Assembly: GCF_000332455.1 (NCBI RefSeq)
Contig: NZ_AOGY02000051.1
Span: forward strand, 248,001-312,000
Direction: 5' to 3'
From: Leptospira vanthielii serovar Holland str. Waz Holland = ATCC 700522
GTDB taxonomy: Bacteria > Spirochaetota > Leptospiria > Leptospirales > Leptospiraceae
Length of the DNA: 64,000 nt
Of this stretch, positions 28,126 to 37,167 are shown piece by piece (position 1 is the first letter of the stretch; the number at the start of each line of letters is the position of its first letter). The translations under genes and the position numbers were made by a program. The notes below the pieces were generated by a model. It searched no databases. It worked only from the letters and a program-made list of their open reading frames with translations, and was not told the DNA's origin.

Positions 28126-28943
28126 ACACTTCTCCCACCATCTGCAGAAATTATAGATCCATTTAAGTAACTTGCACTTTCACTTAATAAGAGTAGAACT
28201 AGCCCTTTGTATTCATCTTTTTTTGCCAAACGTCCTAAAGGGATCCTTGATATTACTTCTTTGAGGAAATATTCATTTTGATTGTTCTCTATTCCACCTG
28301 GGCAAATGGCATTACACCGAACGTTTTTGTCAGCCCAATAGGTTGCAAGATACCGAGTCAAACCGATGAGTCCCGCTTTAACCACTGAGTAGGTTACAGG
28401 TTTTACTGGTTGTAACTCTTCGGGAAGCCCTGCTTTTCTGTAGAGCCTTTGGTCAGGTGCAATCAAACCAAGATCAGAAGATATATTTAATATAGTCCCA
28501 CCCGCTGGATTTTGAGAGATTAAGAAACCATAATGTTTTGCGCAAAGAAAAGAACCCGATAATCCTACAGCAAGATCTGAATTCCAAACAGCGGTTGGAA
28601 AATTTTCTAAACGAGAGAAAGCCTTCTCTGTCGAATCCTCAACTTTAGGATTATTTGCAGCATTGTTGATGAGGGCATGTATATACTTGTATTTTATTTT
28701 GATTATAGAAAGGTTATCGATGATTTCTTCTTCTTTCGTAATATCAACTTTATACCCAATGGCATCAACAGAATATTTTTGTTTTAACTTATCGGCTAAT
28801 TGATTGCACCGATCTTGATCTAAATCCAATAGAACAGGAATGCCACCGGCTTCGGCAACAACTTCTGCATGTTGGCTTCCGAGTAACCCCGTAGCACCGG
28901 TAATAATAATAACTTTGTCTTTTAAAGAAAATAAATCTATCAT
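28119..28943 (-). CDS. Short-chain dehydrogenase/reductase (PtmA-like)
   Basis: 274-residue classical SDR. VIIITGATGLLGSQHAEVVA is the NAD(P) loop, LINNAANNPKV the NNAG variant, TILNISSDLGLI the Ser strand, and YSVVKAGLIGLTRYLATYW the Tyr-x3-Lys helix. It ends with SASYLNGSIISADGGRSVW. Related SDRs (PtmA) occur beside legionaminic acid genes in Campylobacter. It probably acts on the sugar made by the 28-39 kb cassette. The gene is 9 bp downstream of another SDR. Confidence 0.82.
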   Translation of the reverse strand: MIDLFSLKDKVIIITGATGLLGSQHAEVVAEAGGIPVLLDLDQDRCNQLADKLKQKYSVDAIGYKVDITKEEEIIDNLSIIKIKYKYIHALINNAANNPKVEDSTEKAFSRLENFPTAVWNSDLAVGLSGSFLCAKHYGFLISQNPAGGTILNISSDLGLIAPDQRLYRKAGLPEELQPVKPVTYSVVKAGLIGLTRYLATYWADKNVRCNAICPGGIENNQNEYFLKEVISRIPLGRLAKKDEYKGLVLLLLSESASYLNGSIISADGGRSVW

Positions 28944-28952
28944 AGAAATCTC

Positions 28953-29726
28953 TTAATGAAACCCGACGGTTTGACCCCCATCAATGACTACACAAGAACC
29001 AGTAATAAACGAAGCTCTTTCCGAAGATAAAAACAACACTAAATCTGCGATCTCCTCAGGGGATCCAAATCGCTTCATTGGGACTGTCGATTCAATAAGC
29101 TTTTGAATTCGGTCCGGATCTTTCTGTATCTTCTCATCCCAACTACCACCAGGAAAGTATACATTCCCAGGAGCAACACAGTTGACTCGAATGTTAGGAG
29201 CTAGTTTTCGAGCTAAGTTTTTAGAAAGTGCGAAAAGCGCCGCTTTTGCAACAGAATAATCAGTAGGTGCCCCAAAGGCCTCTAAACCTGCAATAGAAGA
29301 AATAAAAATAAGAGTTCCTTGTTCTTGGTGACTCATCTGCAGAAATTCTCTAGCAACATTTTCTGCTGAGGTAAAATTCATCTGCCATGTTTTATTAAAT
29401 TGGCTCTCTAGTTGAAGAGGATCTGGGGTACTCCTCCCATCACCAACATTGGAAACAACAATATCCAAAGTATTCCATCTATCAGAAATAGCAGAAAAAA
29501 CGCCCTTTATACTTATAGGATCAGTTGCATCTGAGGCAAATGCTAAAATAGTGCTGCTTGGGAATTCCCGTTTTAGCTCTGTCAGCACGGAATCAACCAT
29601 TTCTTGATTTCGAGAGCAGAAAGCAACATGTGCACCTTCAACCAAAAAACTGCGAACAAGTGCTAAGCCAATCCCACGACTTCCACCCGAAATAAAGACT
29701 TTTTTATCTTTTAGATTTAAATTCAC
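28953..29726 (-). CDS. Short-chain dehydrogenase/reductase (FabG-like)
   Basis: 257-residue classical SDR. VFISGGSRGIGLALVRSFL is the cofactor loop, VSNVGDGRSTPDPL replaces the usual NNAG, LIFISSIAGLEAFG is the Ser strand, YSVAKAALFALSKNLARKL the Tyr-x3-Lys helix, and RASFITGSCVVIDGGQTVG the C-terminus. Two SDRs in a row imply an oxidation/reduction pair, for example to epimerise a centre or to make the keto group used by the class III aminotransferase nearby. The substrate is inference. Confidence 0.83.
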   Translation of the reverse strand: MNLNLKDKKVFISGGSRGIGLALVRSFLVEGAHVAFCSRNQEMVDSVLTELKREFPSSTILAFASDATDPISIKGVFSAISDRWNTLDIVVSNVGDGRSTPDPLQLESQFNKTWQMNFTSAENVAREFLQMSHQEQGTLIFISSIAGLEAFGAPTDYSVAKAALFALSKNLARKLAPNIRVNCVAPGNVYFPGGSWDEKIQKDPDRIQKLIESTVPMKRFGSPEEIADLVLFLSSERASFITGSCVVIDGGQTVGFH

Positions 29727-29747
29727 TTAAGTCCCTAAATCGGTTTA

Positions 29748-30419
29748 TTAGGATTTTTTATAAGCAGAGCCAACTAACATCAGCTCTCGAGACCAACGTA
29801 AAAATTTATTCTGCGTTCTAACAGGTATAAACGGACTTAGCAATGCACATAAATAATTCAGTACCGGATATTTCCAAACCACTGGAAGTTGTCGAAAGAT
29901 GTAGACATTGCTATTTGAATAATCACATATTTTAAAAATATCCAAAAGTGAGATTTTGGTAAATGGAGTTCGATGGGTAAAGTCATCAAAATAAATTTTA
30001 TAATTCGATTCCCAATCGGGAACTAAGCAGATAATTATTCCACCTGGTTTTAAAACTCGATAAGCTTCTTTAAGAAAAAAGTCGGGGTTACGCAAATGCT
30101 CAAGAAAACTCTTATTATAAATGACATCGAATGTGTTGTCCTTAAATGGCAACTTATCTTTATCAGCGTTACAAAGGTGGACAGGAATTTGATGAGTTGC
30201 CAAGTAAGTTTTGGCCTCTTTAGAAAGATCAACTCCAGTGCAGTGCAAACCCAGTTTTTTAAAATTAAGCAAAAACTCTCCTCTACCGCATCCCGGTTCG
30301 AGGATTTTTAATCCAGGTTTTAAACCAAAAGACTGATAGAGATAAGAAACTAATTTGCCTGGGTAATCGGTATACGGATGTGAGCCTTCATCATATACCA
30401 CTTTTAAATAATCTGTCAC
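29748..30419 (-). CDS. Class I SAM-dependent methyltransferase
   Basis: 223 residues. LKILEPGCGRGEFLLNF is motif I, LHCTGVDLSKEAKTYL motif II, LPFKDNTFDVIYNKSFLEHL motif IV, and AYRVLKPGGIIICLVPDWE the UbiE/Methyltransf_11 post-motif. It probably O- or N-methylates the sugar of this cassette. The ATG overlaps the VOC gene's stop by 4 bp. Confidence 0.85.
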   Translation of the reverse strand: MTDYLKVVYDEGSHPYTDYPGKLVSYLYQSFGLKPGLKILEPGCGRGEFLLNFKKLGLHCTGVDLSKEAKTYLATHQIPVHLCNADKDKLPFKDNTFDVIYNKSFLEHLRNPDFFLKEAYRVLKPGGIIICLVPDWESNYKIYFDDFTHRTPFTKISLLDIFKICDYSNSNVYIFRQLPVVWKYPVLNYLCALLSPFIPVRTQNKFLRWSRELMLVGSAYKKS

Positions 30420-30853
30420 GATGCGACCTCCTCTACCAATTCCAACAAAATACCATCAATGTCATGACAGTAAGCAACTTTAACCGTTCCAGACGGCGAC
30501 AACGCTGGATCGTTAACAATGTTTCCACCTAAAGTTTTGATTAATTCACAAGTACGTTCAATATCATCTACAGTAAAAGCAATATGAGAGCAACCCAATG
30601 TATTCGATGGAGAGTTTACTTTCTCCTTCTTTAGAGGATGCGAATGATATTCAAGTAATTCAATCATTGATCCATCGCTTGCATGCATTTTAGCTGTTTC
30701 TAATTTCACAGATCCAATACCAACAACTGTCTCGATGAACCTACCTTCTTCGATTTCTCGTTTCCAAAGAACAAAACCTAATGCTTCGTAAAATTTCAGC
30801 GATTCCGATAGTTTTCTTACTACTAACCCAGTATGTCGCGTTTTTTTAATCAT
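30416..30853 (-). CDS. VOC/glyoxalase-fold protein
   Basis: 145 residues with two beta-alpha-beta-beta-beta modules. Metal-ligand candidates are His8 in RHTGLVVRKL, a Glu in MIELLEYHSHP, a His in CSHIAFTVDD, and the Glu in GILLELVEE, matching the methylmalonyl-CoA epimerase/glyoxalase layout. It is coupled by 4-bp overlaps to the methyltransferase and the aminotransferase genes. In this context it may epimerise or isomerise a keto sugar, or protect a reactive intermediate. No specific reaction can be assigned. Confidence 0.75.
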   Translation of the reverse strand: MIKKTRHTGLVVRKLSESLKFYEALGFVLWKREIEEGRFIETVVGIGSVKLETAKMHASDGSMIELLEYHSHPLKKEKVNSPSNTLGCSHIAFTVDDIERTCELIKTLGGNIVNDPALSPSGTVKVAYCHDIDGILLELVEEVAS

Positions 30854-32235
30854 ACAGATTTCTTTATTGCGTCAGCTATCGCTCCAGAAAAAACGCTTAA
30901 CCCTTCTAATAAGCCTTCTTCATGGATACAAAGTGGAGGTGCAAGTTTTATGGATTCACGCCCAGTATGAACCACGATTAGACCTCTCTGCAAACAATAC
31001 TCTGAAATCAGATCACACAAGGATGAAAGTGGTTTGCCTTGTTTATCATTGAAGATAACGGCAGCCAATAAGCCAATTCCTTGAACAGAACTTATGTAGT
31101 CAGAATATTTCGATTGGATCTTCTTTAACTCTACGTGAAATTTTTTACCTAATTCTTCCGAATTTTTTATATAACCGTCTTCAAGAAGTGATTCTAAATT
31201 CGCCTTCCCTGCTGCACAAATCATTGGATTGGCAGAATGCGTTGAACTCATAGAACCTATGTCAGGTAAATCCATTACCTCAGAAGAACCTAACACTAAA
31301 GATAAAGGCAAACTAGATGCTGCACCTTTCCCACAACACAGGATATCAGGTTCCACACCGTAATGCATATAACCAAATAATTTTCCTGTTCGTCCAAAAC
31401 CTGCCTGCATTTCATCGAAAGAAACAAGAATATCATTCTGATGGGCAAACTCTACAACTGCTTGCACAAATTCCTTTGGATAAAAAATGGCACCCCAACC
31501 TTGAAAGGTTTCCAACATAAAGCCAGAAATATCAGTAAGTGGATTGATATTTTTTTCCTTACACAATGCCTCTAATCCTTTTTTAAAAAAATCGACAGGA
31601 TTCTCTACTGCCTCTTCTCTCCATGGATAGGGGAAAGGTAGGTGGTGAATATTTGGGTCAAGATAACCAATCCATTCTTTTTGGGCTGGATTCCATCCCA
31701 TCATCTGTGCACCTAAAGTGCGACCATGCCAATTCCCTTCGAAACAGATAATACCACCTTTCGTTTTCCCTTTTTTCTGACCGTAAAGTCTCATCAGTTT
31801 TAAAGCACACTCGGTGGCTTCTGTTCCTGCAGATAATAAAAAAGCTTTCTCGAATTGTTTAGGCGTATTTGTAATCAAGTAGTCAATATATTCAATTCTT
31901 TCTAAGTTCCCGTAGGTATACGTATGTAGTAATGGCTTATCAAGGACTCGCCTTAAAGCTTCAATGATTCGCTTGTTGCCATGACCAGAATTTGTTACAA
32001 AAATTGTACTACTAAAATCTATCCAAGTATTCCCCCACGGATCAGAAACTTGGAATCCTTCGGCCTTATCCCAAATAATTGGCATCTGCCCATGCATAGA
32101 TCTTGATTCTCTTTCATACATCTTCTCTAACAAAGGGATACTTTCGGGAACAGGAATCTGAGTTTGTATTTTTCTATATCTAGAACTAACCAACTCAACA
32201 TTCTGCGGAATATGACTGAATCCGTGACCTGACAT
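30850..32235 (-). CDS. Class III PLP-dependent aminotransferase
   Basis: 461 residues. LLSAGTEATECALKLMRLY is the PLP-phosphate region, CFEGNWHGRTLGAQMMG a class III signature, SFDEMQAGFGRTGKLF has the PLP-pyridine Asp, and ILCCGKGAASSLPLSLVLG has the Schiff-base Lys. This family (ornithine/GABA/glutamate-1-semialdehyde type) acts on terminal amino or aldehyde groups and is rarer in O-antigen loci than DegT enzymes. It probably aminates a terminal aldehyde or internal keto group of an acyclic or keto sugar before CMP activation by the gene one base downstream. Confidence 0.87.
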   Translation of the reverse strand: MSGHGFSHIPQNVELVSSRYRKIQTQIPVPESIPLLEKMYERESRSMHGQMPIIWDKAEGFQVSDPWGNTWIDFSSTIFVTNSGHGNKRIIEALRRVLDKPLLHTYTYGNLERIEYIDYLITNTPKQFEKAFLLSAGTEATECALKLMRLYGQKKGKTKGGIICFEGNWHGRTLGAQMMGWNPAQKEWIGYLDPNIHHLPFPYPWREEAVENPVDFFKKGLEALCKEKNINPLTDISGFMLETFQGWGAIFYPKEFVQAVVEFAHQNDILVSFDEMQAGFGRTGKLFGYMHYGVEPDILCCGKGAASSLPLSLVLGSSEVMDLPDIGSMSSTHSANPMICAAGKANLESLLEDGYIKNSEELGKKFHVELKKIQSKYSDYISSVQGIGLLAAVIFNDKQGKPLSSLCDLISEYCLQRGLIVVHTGRESIKLAPPLCIHEEGLLEGLSVFSGAIADAIKKSV

Positions 32236-32979
32236 TTATTTTTTCTCCATTTTATTCAAGTAATCCAATAACGGTGAACCATACTTCTTAATTTGAAATT
32301 CAAGTAAATCTAACTCTTCTGGTGAATCAACTTCTGTACACACAGGAGAAATATAGCCGATCACCTTATTTCCATGAAACAATTCTGTATTTAAAACAAA
32401 AGAGCTTCTTACTACATCAACGTAACCATCGGGTATATAAACATCGGGGTAGGATTGTCTAGGGAGATTAAATCTATCCAAAGAAGTTTCCTCCGAAGTA
32501 AGAGCTGTCAGATAACCGGAATCATTCTTACGAAACCACTTAAAAGGAGATTCTGAGCATGGATGAGCTGAACGTAACGCGGTTGCCTTACTATCAGCTT
32601 CCAATACCCGCACAGCTTCATCTATATGTTTTGGATCTCTTAGAGGTGTAGTCGGTCGTAAATGAACCCAAAACTCAGGTAGATTAGATTCGTTTTCTTT
32701 CACCCATTGCATTGCATGCAACATAAAATCTCTGTCTGTTGAAGTGTCAGTAGAAAATTCAGGAGGACGAAGAAACGGGACTTCTGCGCCATACCGCTTC
32801 GCAATTTCTGCATACTCTTTTGAATCAGTAGAAACGATAGTACGGCCCACAGTCTCTGCTAATACTCCCGCTGCAATACTATAAGCAATCAAAGGATGCC
32901 CACTAACTACAGCGAGGTTCTTATCTTTTATACTTTTTGACCCACTGCGTGCAGGTATAATAGCAACTGTATTTTTCAA
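32236..32979 (-). CDS. Acylneuraminate cytidylyltransferase (NeuA-like)
   Basis: 247 residues. VAIIPARSGSKSIKDKNLA is the CTP loop, TIVSTDSKEYAEIAKRYGA and FLRPPEFSTDTSTD follow the NeuA pattern, HLRPTTPLRDPKHI carries the conserved RPTxPLR, and YIPDGYVDVVR lies near the sugar site. It activates a nonulosonic or related sugar acid as CMP-sugar. A natural partner is the NeuB-fusion synthase at 35267. It shares 4 bp with the TIM-barrel gene upstream. Confidence 0.87.
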   Translation of the reverse strand: MKNTVAIIPARSGSKSIKDKNLAVVSGHPLIAYSIAAGVLAETVGRTIVSTDSKEYAEIAKRYGAEVPFLRPPEFSTDTSTDRDFMLHAMQWVKENESNLPEFWVHLRPTTPLRDPKHIDEAVRVLEADSKATALRSAHPCSESPFKWFRKNDSGYLTALTSEETSLDRFNLPRQSYPDVYIPDGYVDVVRSSFVLNTELFHGNKVIGYISPVCTEVDSPEELDLLEFQIKKYGSPLLDYLNKMEKK

Positions 32980-33821
32980 ACTAACCCACCTACTCTAAAT
33001 ACATTACGAACCCAGCTTAACTGCCGCTTAAATATATCAAGGCCTTCATCATCCCGATATGCCTGCATAATGAAAGGACCTGCGTAATTTATCTTTTGAA
33101 TCAAAGATAAAACTTTATTGAATTCAGCATTACCTGTGCCTAACTCAACAGAACCCGCATTGAGTTTCCTATCTTTTATATGAATATCTGTGATATAATT
33201 TCCATAGGCTTCAAATTCTTCACTAGGATCAAATCCGAGTGAAGCGCTGTTGCCAATATCATAATTTACCGTTACCGCTTTTGAAGCAAACATTCTGACT
33301 ACTTGTAAAAAATCATTAGGGCCCAAATCTGTTTCTAAAGACAAATGAATGTCCGATACCTCAGCTTCCTTGACCAAAGGCAAAAGGTTCTCGTAAAAAG
33401 ATTTTTTATCCGATTCAGACCGTAAAGAAGATTGGTCCACACAAGGAATTACTATATCATTGACTCCGATTTCTTTGGCATGTTTCAAAAGCAAAGAAAG
33501 GACTTTTTGGCTATTTTCAACGACTGCAGAATCACTAGAATGTAGTGGAGCTTCCATAAAATAATCGGCACAGATAGAAACCACTTTGACCCCAGTTTCC
33601 TTGATAGTTTTTTTTATCTCTTCAATTCCGACTTCTGATGTGAGCGGGTTTTTATCAAAATCGTTATAATCAAGAATAAATTCAATACAGTCCAGACCAA
33701 GCGATTGCGCAATGGGAAACTCATCTTGCCAATAACCAACAGGATGTGCTTGGTAGCGACCATTGAATTTTGGGAGTAACCTACCTTGCATAACTCCGAG
33801 TAAATTTTTCATACTATGCAT
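32976..33821 (-). CDS. Xylose isomerase-like TIM-barrel protein
   Basis: 281 residues from ATG 33821; a second ATG at 33812 (MKNLLGVMQGRLLP) is equally plausible. The N-terminus LGVMQGRLLPKFNGRYQAHP and SLGLDCIEFILD are typical of a sugar isomerase group often found beside NeuB genes. Metal-site candidates are LSLETDLGP (Glu), VNYDIGNSASLGFD (Asp), ITDIHIKDR (His) and PFIMQAYRD. It overlaps the methyltransferase gene by 8 bp. Probably isomerises the aldose/ketose substrate for NeuB-type condensation; this is inference. Confidence 0.75.
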   Translation of the reverse strand: MHSMKNLLGVMQGRLLPKFNGRYQAHPVGYWQDEFPIAQSLGLDCIEFILDYNDFDKNPLTSEVGIEEIKKTIKETGVKVVSICADYFMEAPLHSSDSAVVENSQKVLSLLLKHAKEIGVNDIVIPCVDQSSLRSESDKKSFYENLLPLVKEAEVSDIHLSLETDLGPNDFLQVVRMFASKAVTVNYDIGNSASLGFDPSEEFEAYGNYITDIHIKDRKLNAGSVELGTGNAEFNKVLSLIQKINYAGPFIMQAYRDDEGLDIFKRQLSWVRNVFRVGGLV

Positions 33822-34692
33822 TTTCCTTTTTCAATGAAACAGAAGCGATGATCGTGTCGGTAAGACCATTAGCTGCTAAAACAGCTTCGTAAGTTTTTTC
33901 TAAGGCTTCAGAATTTAAATGATTCCAAATTTTATGCCCACCCGGTTTTCCTTTCGCTAACCAGTATAAGTGATTTGATAGAGGGTATCTCTGAATATGT
34001 TTGATCCAATTCAGTTGTAAGTTCGATTTTTGAACCAAAGTTTCAAATGTTTTTGCATCGAACAAAAATAAATGTTGGCTCCAATAAGTAAATTCACTGA
34101 ATTCTTTATTTTCGTAAAGAGTAAGTAGAACATCATTCGAACTTGGTACTTCAATGATTAGGTCCCCATTTTTTGCCAATAATTTTGATAAGGTCTCTAA
34201 AATAGAAATGGGATCAGCGATATGTTCGAGCACATGAAAGGCAGTAATTAAATCATAGTTTTTTTGTTTTGTAGTAAGCTCTTCCAAATTTGCATAAACA
34301 GAAATTTGATTTTTGTTAAAATGAGGCTGTAAACGAGTTTCTAATTCCACACCTTCTGCGGTATGGGCAACATTTTTTGCCTTTAGCAAAAACCCTCCAA
34401 CACCACAACCGAAGTCCAAAATCTGTCGATTCACCATTTTTTCTTTCAGAAACTGGAATCTTCTTTCATCATCTTTCTCCGTTTCCTTTAACCATTCGCG
34501 AATCTCCGGTAAGGCTTCGCCATGCATTCCCGACTCTTGATAATGAGTTTCCTTAATGTGATCAAATGAAGATAAAAAAACTAAACCACAATTGGTACAC
34601 TCATTTATTTTGAGTGCATCATTATCTCTAACTTTACCTGGTCTTGTTTGAAAAGAATGCGATCCACAAAGATAACAAGAATGTGCCTTCAT
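33814..34692 (-). CDS. Class I SAM methyltransferase with N-terminal zinc-ribbon-like motif
   Basis: 292 residues from ATG 34692, which overlaps the GmhA stop as ATGA; a longer frame to 34794 would run inside gmhA and is rejected. The start MKAHSCYLCGSH followed by INECTNCGLVFL gives a four-cysteine zinc-binding pair, then IREW and ILDFGCGVGGFLLKAKNVA (motif I), LITAFHVLEHIADPISILE and GDLIIEVPSSNDVL. This is the C-methyltransferase-like architecture (Methyltransf_23) common in surface sugar loci. Substrate unknown. Confidence 0.85.
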   Translation of the reverse strand: MKAHSCYLCGSHSFQTRPGKVRDNDALKINECTNCGLVFLSSFDHIKETHYQESGMHGEALPEIREWLKETEKDDERRFQFLKEKMVNRQILDFGCGVGGFLLKAKNVAHTAEGVELETRLQPHFNKNQISVYANLEELTTKQKNYDLITAFHVLEHIADPISILETLSKLLAKNGDLIIEVPSSNDVLLTLYENKEFSEFTYWSQHLFLFDAKTFETLVQKSNLQLNWIKHIQRYPLSNHLYWLAKGKPGGHKIWNHLNSEALEKTYEAVLAANGLTDTIIASVSLKKENA

Positions 34693-35267
34693 TTTAAAAA
34701 GTAACCATCCTCTACTAAGCCACAGACAATATGTCCAATCATAATATGAGATTCCTGAATTCGTTCCGTTCTTTTTGATGGAACACAAATACATTCAACT
34801 AACTCTTTTAACTTTCCGCCGGTCTCACCGGTAAGACCGACGATCTTTAAATTTTTTGATTTTGCGGTATCGATGGTTGCTAAAATATTTGCACTGTTTC
34901 CGCTAGTAGTGATTGGAATATAGACATCATTAGGTTGTGCTATTGCTTTAAGCTCTCTGACAAAAACTTGATCATAACCGTAATCATTCCCAATTGCAGT
35001 CGTAGAAGAACTGTTAGTTCCTAACGCCACAGCGGATAACGGATCCCGATCGAACCGGAGCCGGGAAATAAATTCCGCCGCTAAATGCTGTGAATCGGCA
35101 AAACTTCCGCCGTTTCCAGCAAATATAACTTTCCCTCCAGACTTAAGCGATTGTAAACATAGGTCAGCAAGTTCGGCAATTTGCTTCAAAATACTATCCG
35201 ATTGGTAGATAGCTTTTTTAACATCTATTGAGGATTGAACCACAGCCTTAATCTTATCAATTGACAT
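34689..35267 (-). CDS. gmhA: Sedoheptulose 7-phosphate isomerase, SIS domain
   Basis: 192 residues, the normal GmhA length. VIFAGNGGSFADSQHLAAEF is the signature phosphate/active-site loop, IPITTSGNSANILATI is the second SIS loop, and QESHIMIGHIVCGLVED matches the C-terminal Glu/His helix. It converts sedoheptulose 7-phosphate to D-glycero-D-manno-heptose 7-phosphate, the entry to GDP-heptose made by the kinase, phosphatase and guanylyltransferase genes at 37-40 kb. A NeuB fusion gene interrupts the set and abuts this gene (TAATG, 1-bp overlap). Confidence 0.9.
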   Translation of the reverse strand: MSIDKIKAVVQSSIDVKKAIYQSDSILKQIAELADLCLQSLKSGGKVIFAGNGGSFADSQHLAAEFISRLRFDRDPLSAVALGTNSSSTTAIGNDYGYDQVFVRELKAIAQPNDVYIPITTSGNSANILATIDTAKSKNLKIVGLTGETGGKLKELVECICVPSKRTERIQESHIMIGHIVCGLVEDGYFLK

Positions 35268-37156
35268 TAGAGAATTCCTTCCAACCTCTCCAGTGCAATC
35301 CAGAATCCCTCACCACCATTTTTATGCCCTTGCCAAATTTCTGGAATGAACCAAGCTTTCGGAGCATGTTCTGCAAATATTTTTCCAAGCCTTGGAAAGT
35401 CGATTTCTCCATCACCTACCTGAAGGCCCTCTCCATTAAGACCTTTGGCGTCACCCATATGGATATGCGCCGTAAAAGGGGCGATCCTAGTAGAAAAATC
35501 ATAAAAATCATATCCGAAGTGATTGCATGTTAACATTGTATGAGAAACATCATAACACATTCTCAGGTTAAATTTTTTACACCATTCTTCAATCTCTGCA
35601 ATATGAACAAAAATATTCTGGTATCGTTGCCCGCCAAAATGCCAAGGGAAAGGTGCCATCGTTTGCGGAATCAATTCTACTCCCTCTTGATTTAACAACT
35701 GTAAACTTTCACCAAACCTTTTGTAATATGAAGGGAGAACTTCTTTAGGAAGGTTTCCGTCCATTGAAATTCCACCTATATTCGCAACAATAAACGGTTT
35801 CTTGGTTTTCGGAAAAAATTGTTTTAATGAACGAGTAATATCAATGACTCGCTGTGTTTCTTTTAGCGAGATTTTGCGATAGGCATCATCAGGAGTTGCT
35901 AAATCCATCAAATGGCTACCTTCAAATAACTCAGGTGCATGCACAACAAATTCGCAATCATACGTTCCACTCAGGTATTTCCCCGGATCCAATTCCATAT
36001 CGGAGTAAGACAAATGGAATTCAAATAGATCTGGTTTCACGCGATTATAATATTCTTGAAAGTCGTGGTAGCGAACAGGAACTCCCCATGGCCGGCTGAA
36101 TTTATATTGCTTTGGCTCAATTCTCTTTTCGCTGAGATCCGATGGGAAAAAATAATCCTCTTCTAACATATCACGTTGAATCTTTTTTCCGATCAGTTCA
36201 TTCATTTTCTGCGGAGAGAGACCTTGCCCAGGGCTTAATACCTTGATCATCTCTTTTGTAATTATGGTTCCCCGTGAGATTGGAATTGCCGCAACACAAC
36301 TTTTAGAAAGATTCTCCCGATTGATCATTTCACCTTGGCTAAGCTTACGTTCATATTGAGTAGATCCAAGAGCTTCTTCAATTTCACGAATCCCTTGCAC
36401 CAACTTTGCAAATTCGCTAGATTCCAAACTCGCTGCATGATCGGGACCTTCCATATTTCGATCCAATGTTAAATGACGCTCTACAACCATGGTACCCATT
36501 GCAACCGAAGCCAAGGTCACGTTGATCCCTCTTTCATGGCCAGAATAACCAACATAACTGTGGAATTCTTTTAACTGTTGTATCCATTTTAGATTTATAT
36601 CGTGCAAAGGCGCGGGATAGGTACTGTTGCAATGTAAAAAAACAAACGGTACATTGGATTTATTCAAATAATCTCGAGTGAAGAGTATTTCTTCCGTATT
36701 ACTCATTCCAGTGGATAATATCAATGGTTTCTTGGTTTCGATCAATCGATCCAAGAGTGTAACATTTGTTAAATCAGCAGAGGCCACTTTATAAGCTGGC
36801 ACAGGAAAACTTTCGAGAATATCAACACTCTTATAATCCCATGGCGTACACAAGTAAAGGATTCCTTTCTCTATACAGTATGAATTCAGTTTTCGGTGGA
36901 ATTCTTTATCGAGTTCAAATTTTTCAAGCAGGTCTAGTATGTATTCTGTTCCTAAATCTTCTCCAGATTTTTTGAGACTTTTTCGACGATAAACTTCATC
37001 TAAATGCCTCATTTGGAATTTCGCACAATCTGCCCCAACGGAAACTGCTACATCTACAAGTTCGTATGCATTCTGCAAATTTCCGTTGTGATTGTTACCA
37101 ATCTCAGCAATGATAAAAGTCCGTCCCGATCCAATTTCAAAATTACCAATTTTCAT
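35267..37156 (-). CDS. NeuB-family sugar-acid synthase fused to a C-terminal TIM barrel
   Basis: About 629 residues from ATG 37156 (MKIGNFEIG, the usual NeuB start); a TTG at 37171 overlapping the upstream stop is the alternative. Residues ~1-285 form the PEP-condensing NeuB barrel (FIIAEIGNNHNG, CAKFQMR, YKVASADLTN, LSTGMSN, GYSGHERG, VVERHLTLDRN). Residues ~290-350 are a SAF/antifreeze-like lid (CVAAIPISRGTIITKEMI). From ~360 to the end a second TIM barrel of the xylose-isomerase-like type follows (FVVHAPE, NIGGISMDGN, CYDVSHTMLT, HIHMGDAKG, WFIPEIWQG). Simple NeuB proteins are ~350 residues. The fusion suggests that isomerisation/epimerisation of the aldose and condensation with PEP are coupled. 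Confidence 0.85.
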   Translation of the reverse strand: MKIGNFEIGSGRTFIIAEIGNNHNGNLQNAYELVDVAVSVGADCAKFQMRHLDEVYRRKSLKKSGEDLGTEYILDLLEKFELDKEFHRKLNSYCIEKGILYLCTPWDYKSVDILESFPVPAYKVASADLTNVTLLDRLIETKKPLILSTGMSNTEEILFTRDYLNKSNVPFVFLHCNSTYPAPLHDINLKWIQQLKEFHSYVGYSGHERGINVTLASVAMGTMVVERHLTLDRNMEGPDHAASLESSEFAKLVQGIREIEEALGSTQYERKLSQGEMINRENLSKSCVAAIPISRGTIITKEMIKVLSPGQGLSPQKMNELIGKKIQRDMLEEDYFFPSDLSEKRIEPKQYKFSRPWGVPVRYHDFQEYYNRVKPDLFEFHLSYSDMELDPGKYLSGTYDCEFVVHAPELFEGSHLMDLATPDDAYRKISLKETQRVIDITRSLKQFFPKTKKPFIVANIGGISMDGNLPKEVLPSYYKRFGESLQLLNQEGVELIPQTMAPFPWHFGGQRYQNIFVHIAEIEEWCKKFNLRMCYDVSHTMLTCNHFGYDFYDFSTRIAPFTAHIHMGDAKGLNGEGLQVGDGEIDFPRLGKIFAEHAPKAWFIPEIWQGHKNGGEGFWIALERLEGIL

Positions 37157-37167
37157 TAAAATACCGC

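Noticed and set aside
34693..34794. N-terminal extension of the methyltransferase into gmhA
   Set aside because: The extension is a frame-shadow of gmhA; the ATG at 34692 forms an ATGA overlap and begins the zinc-ribbon motif.
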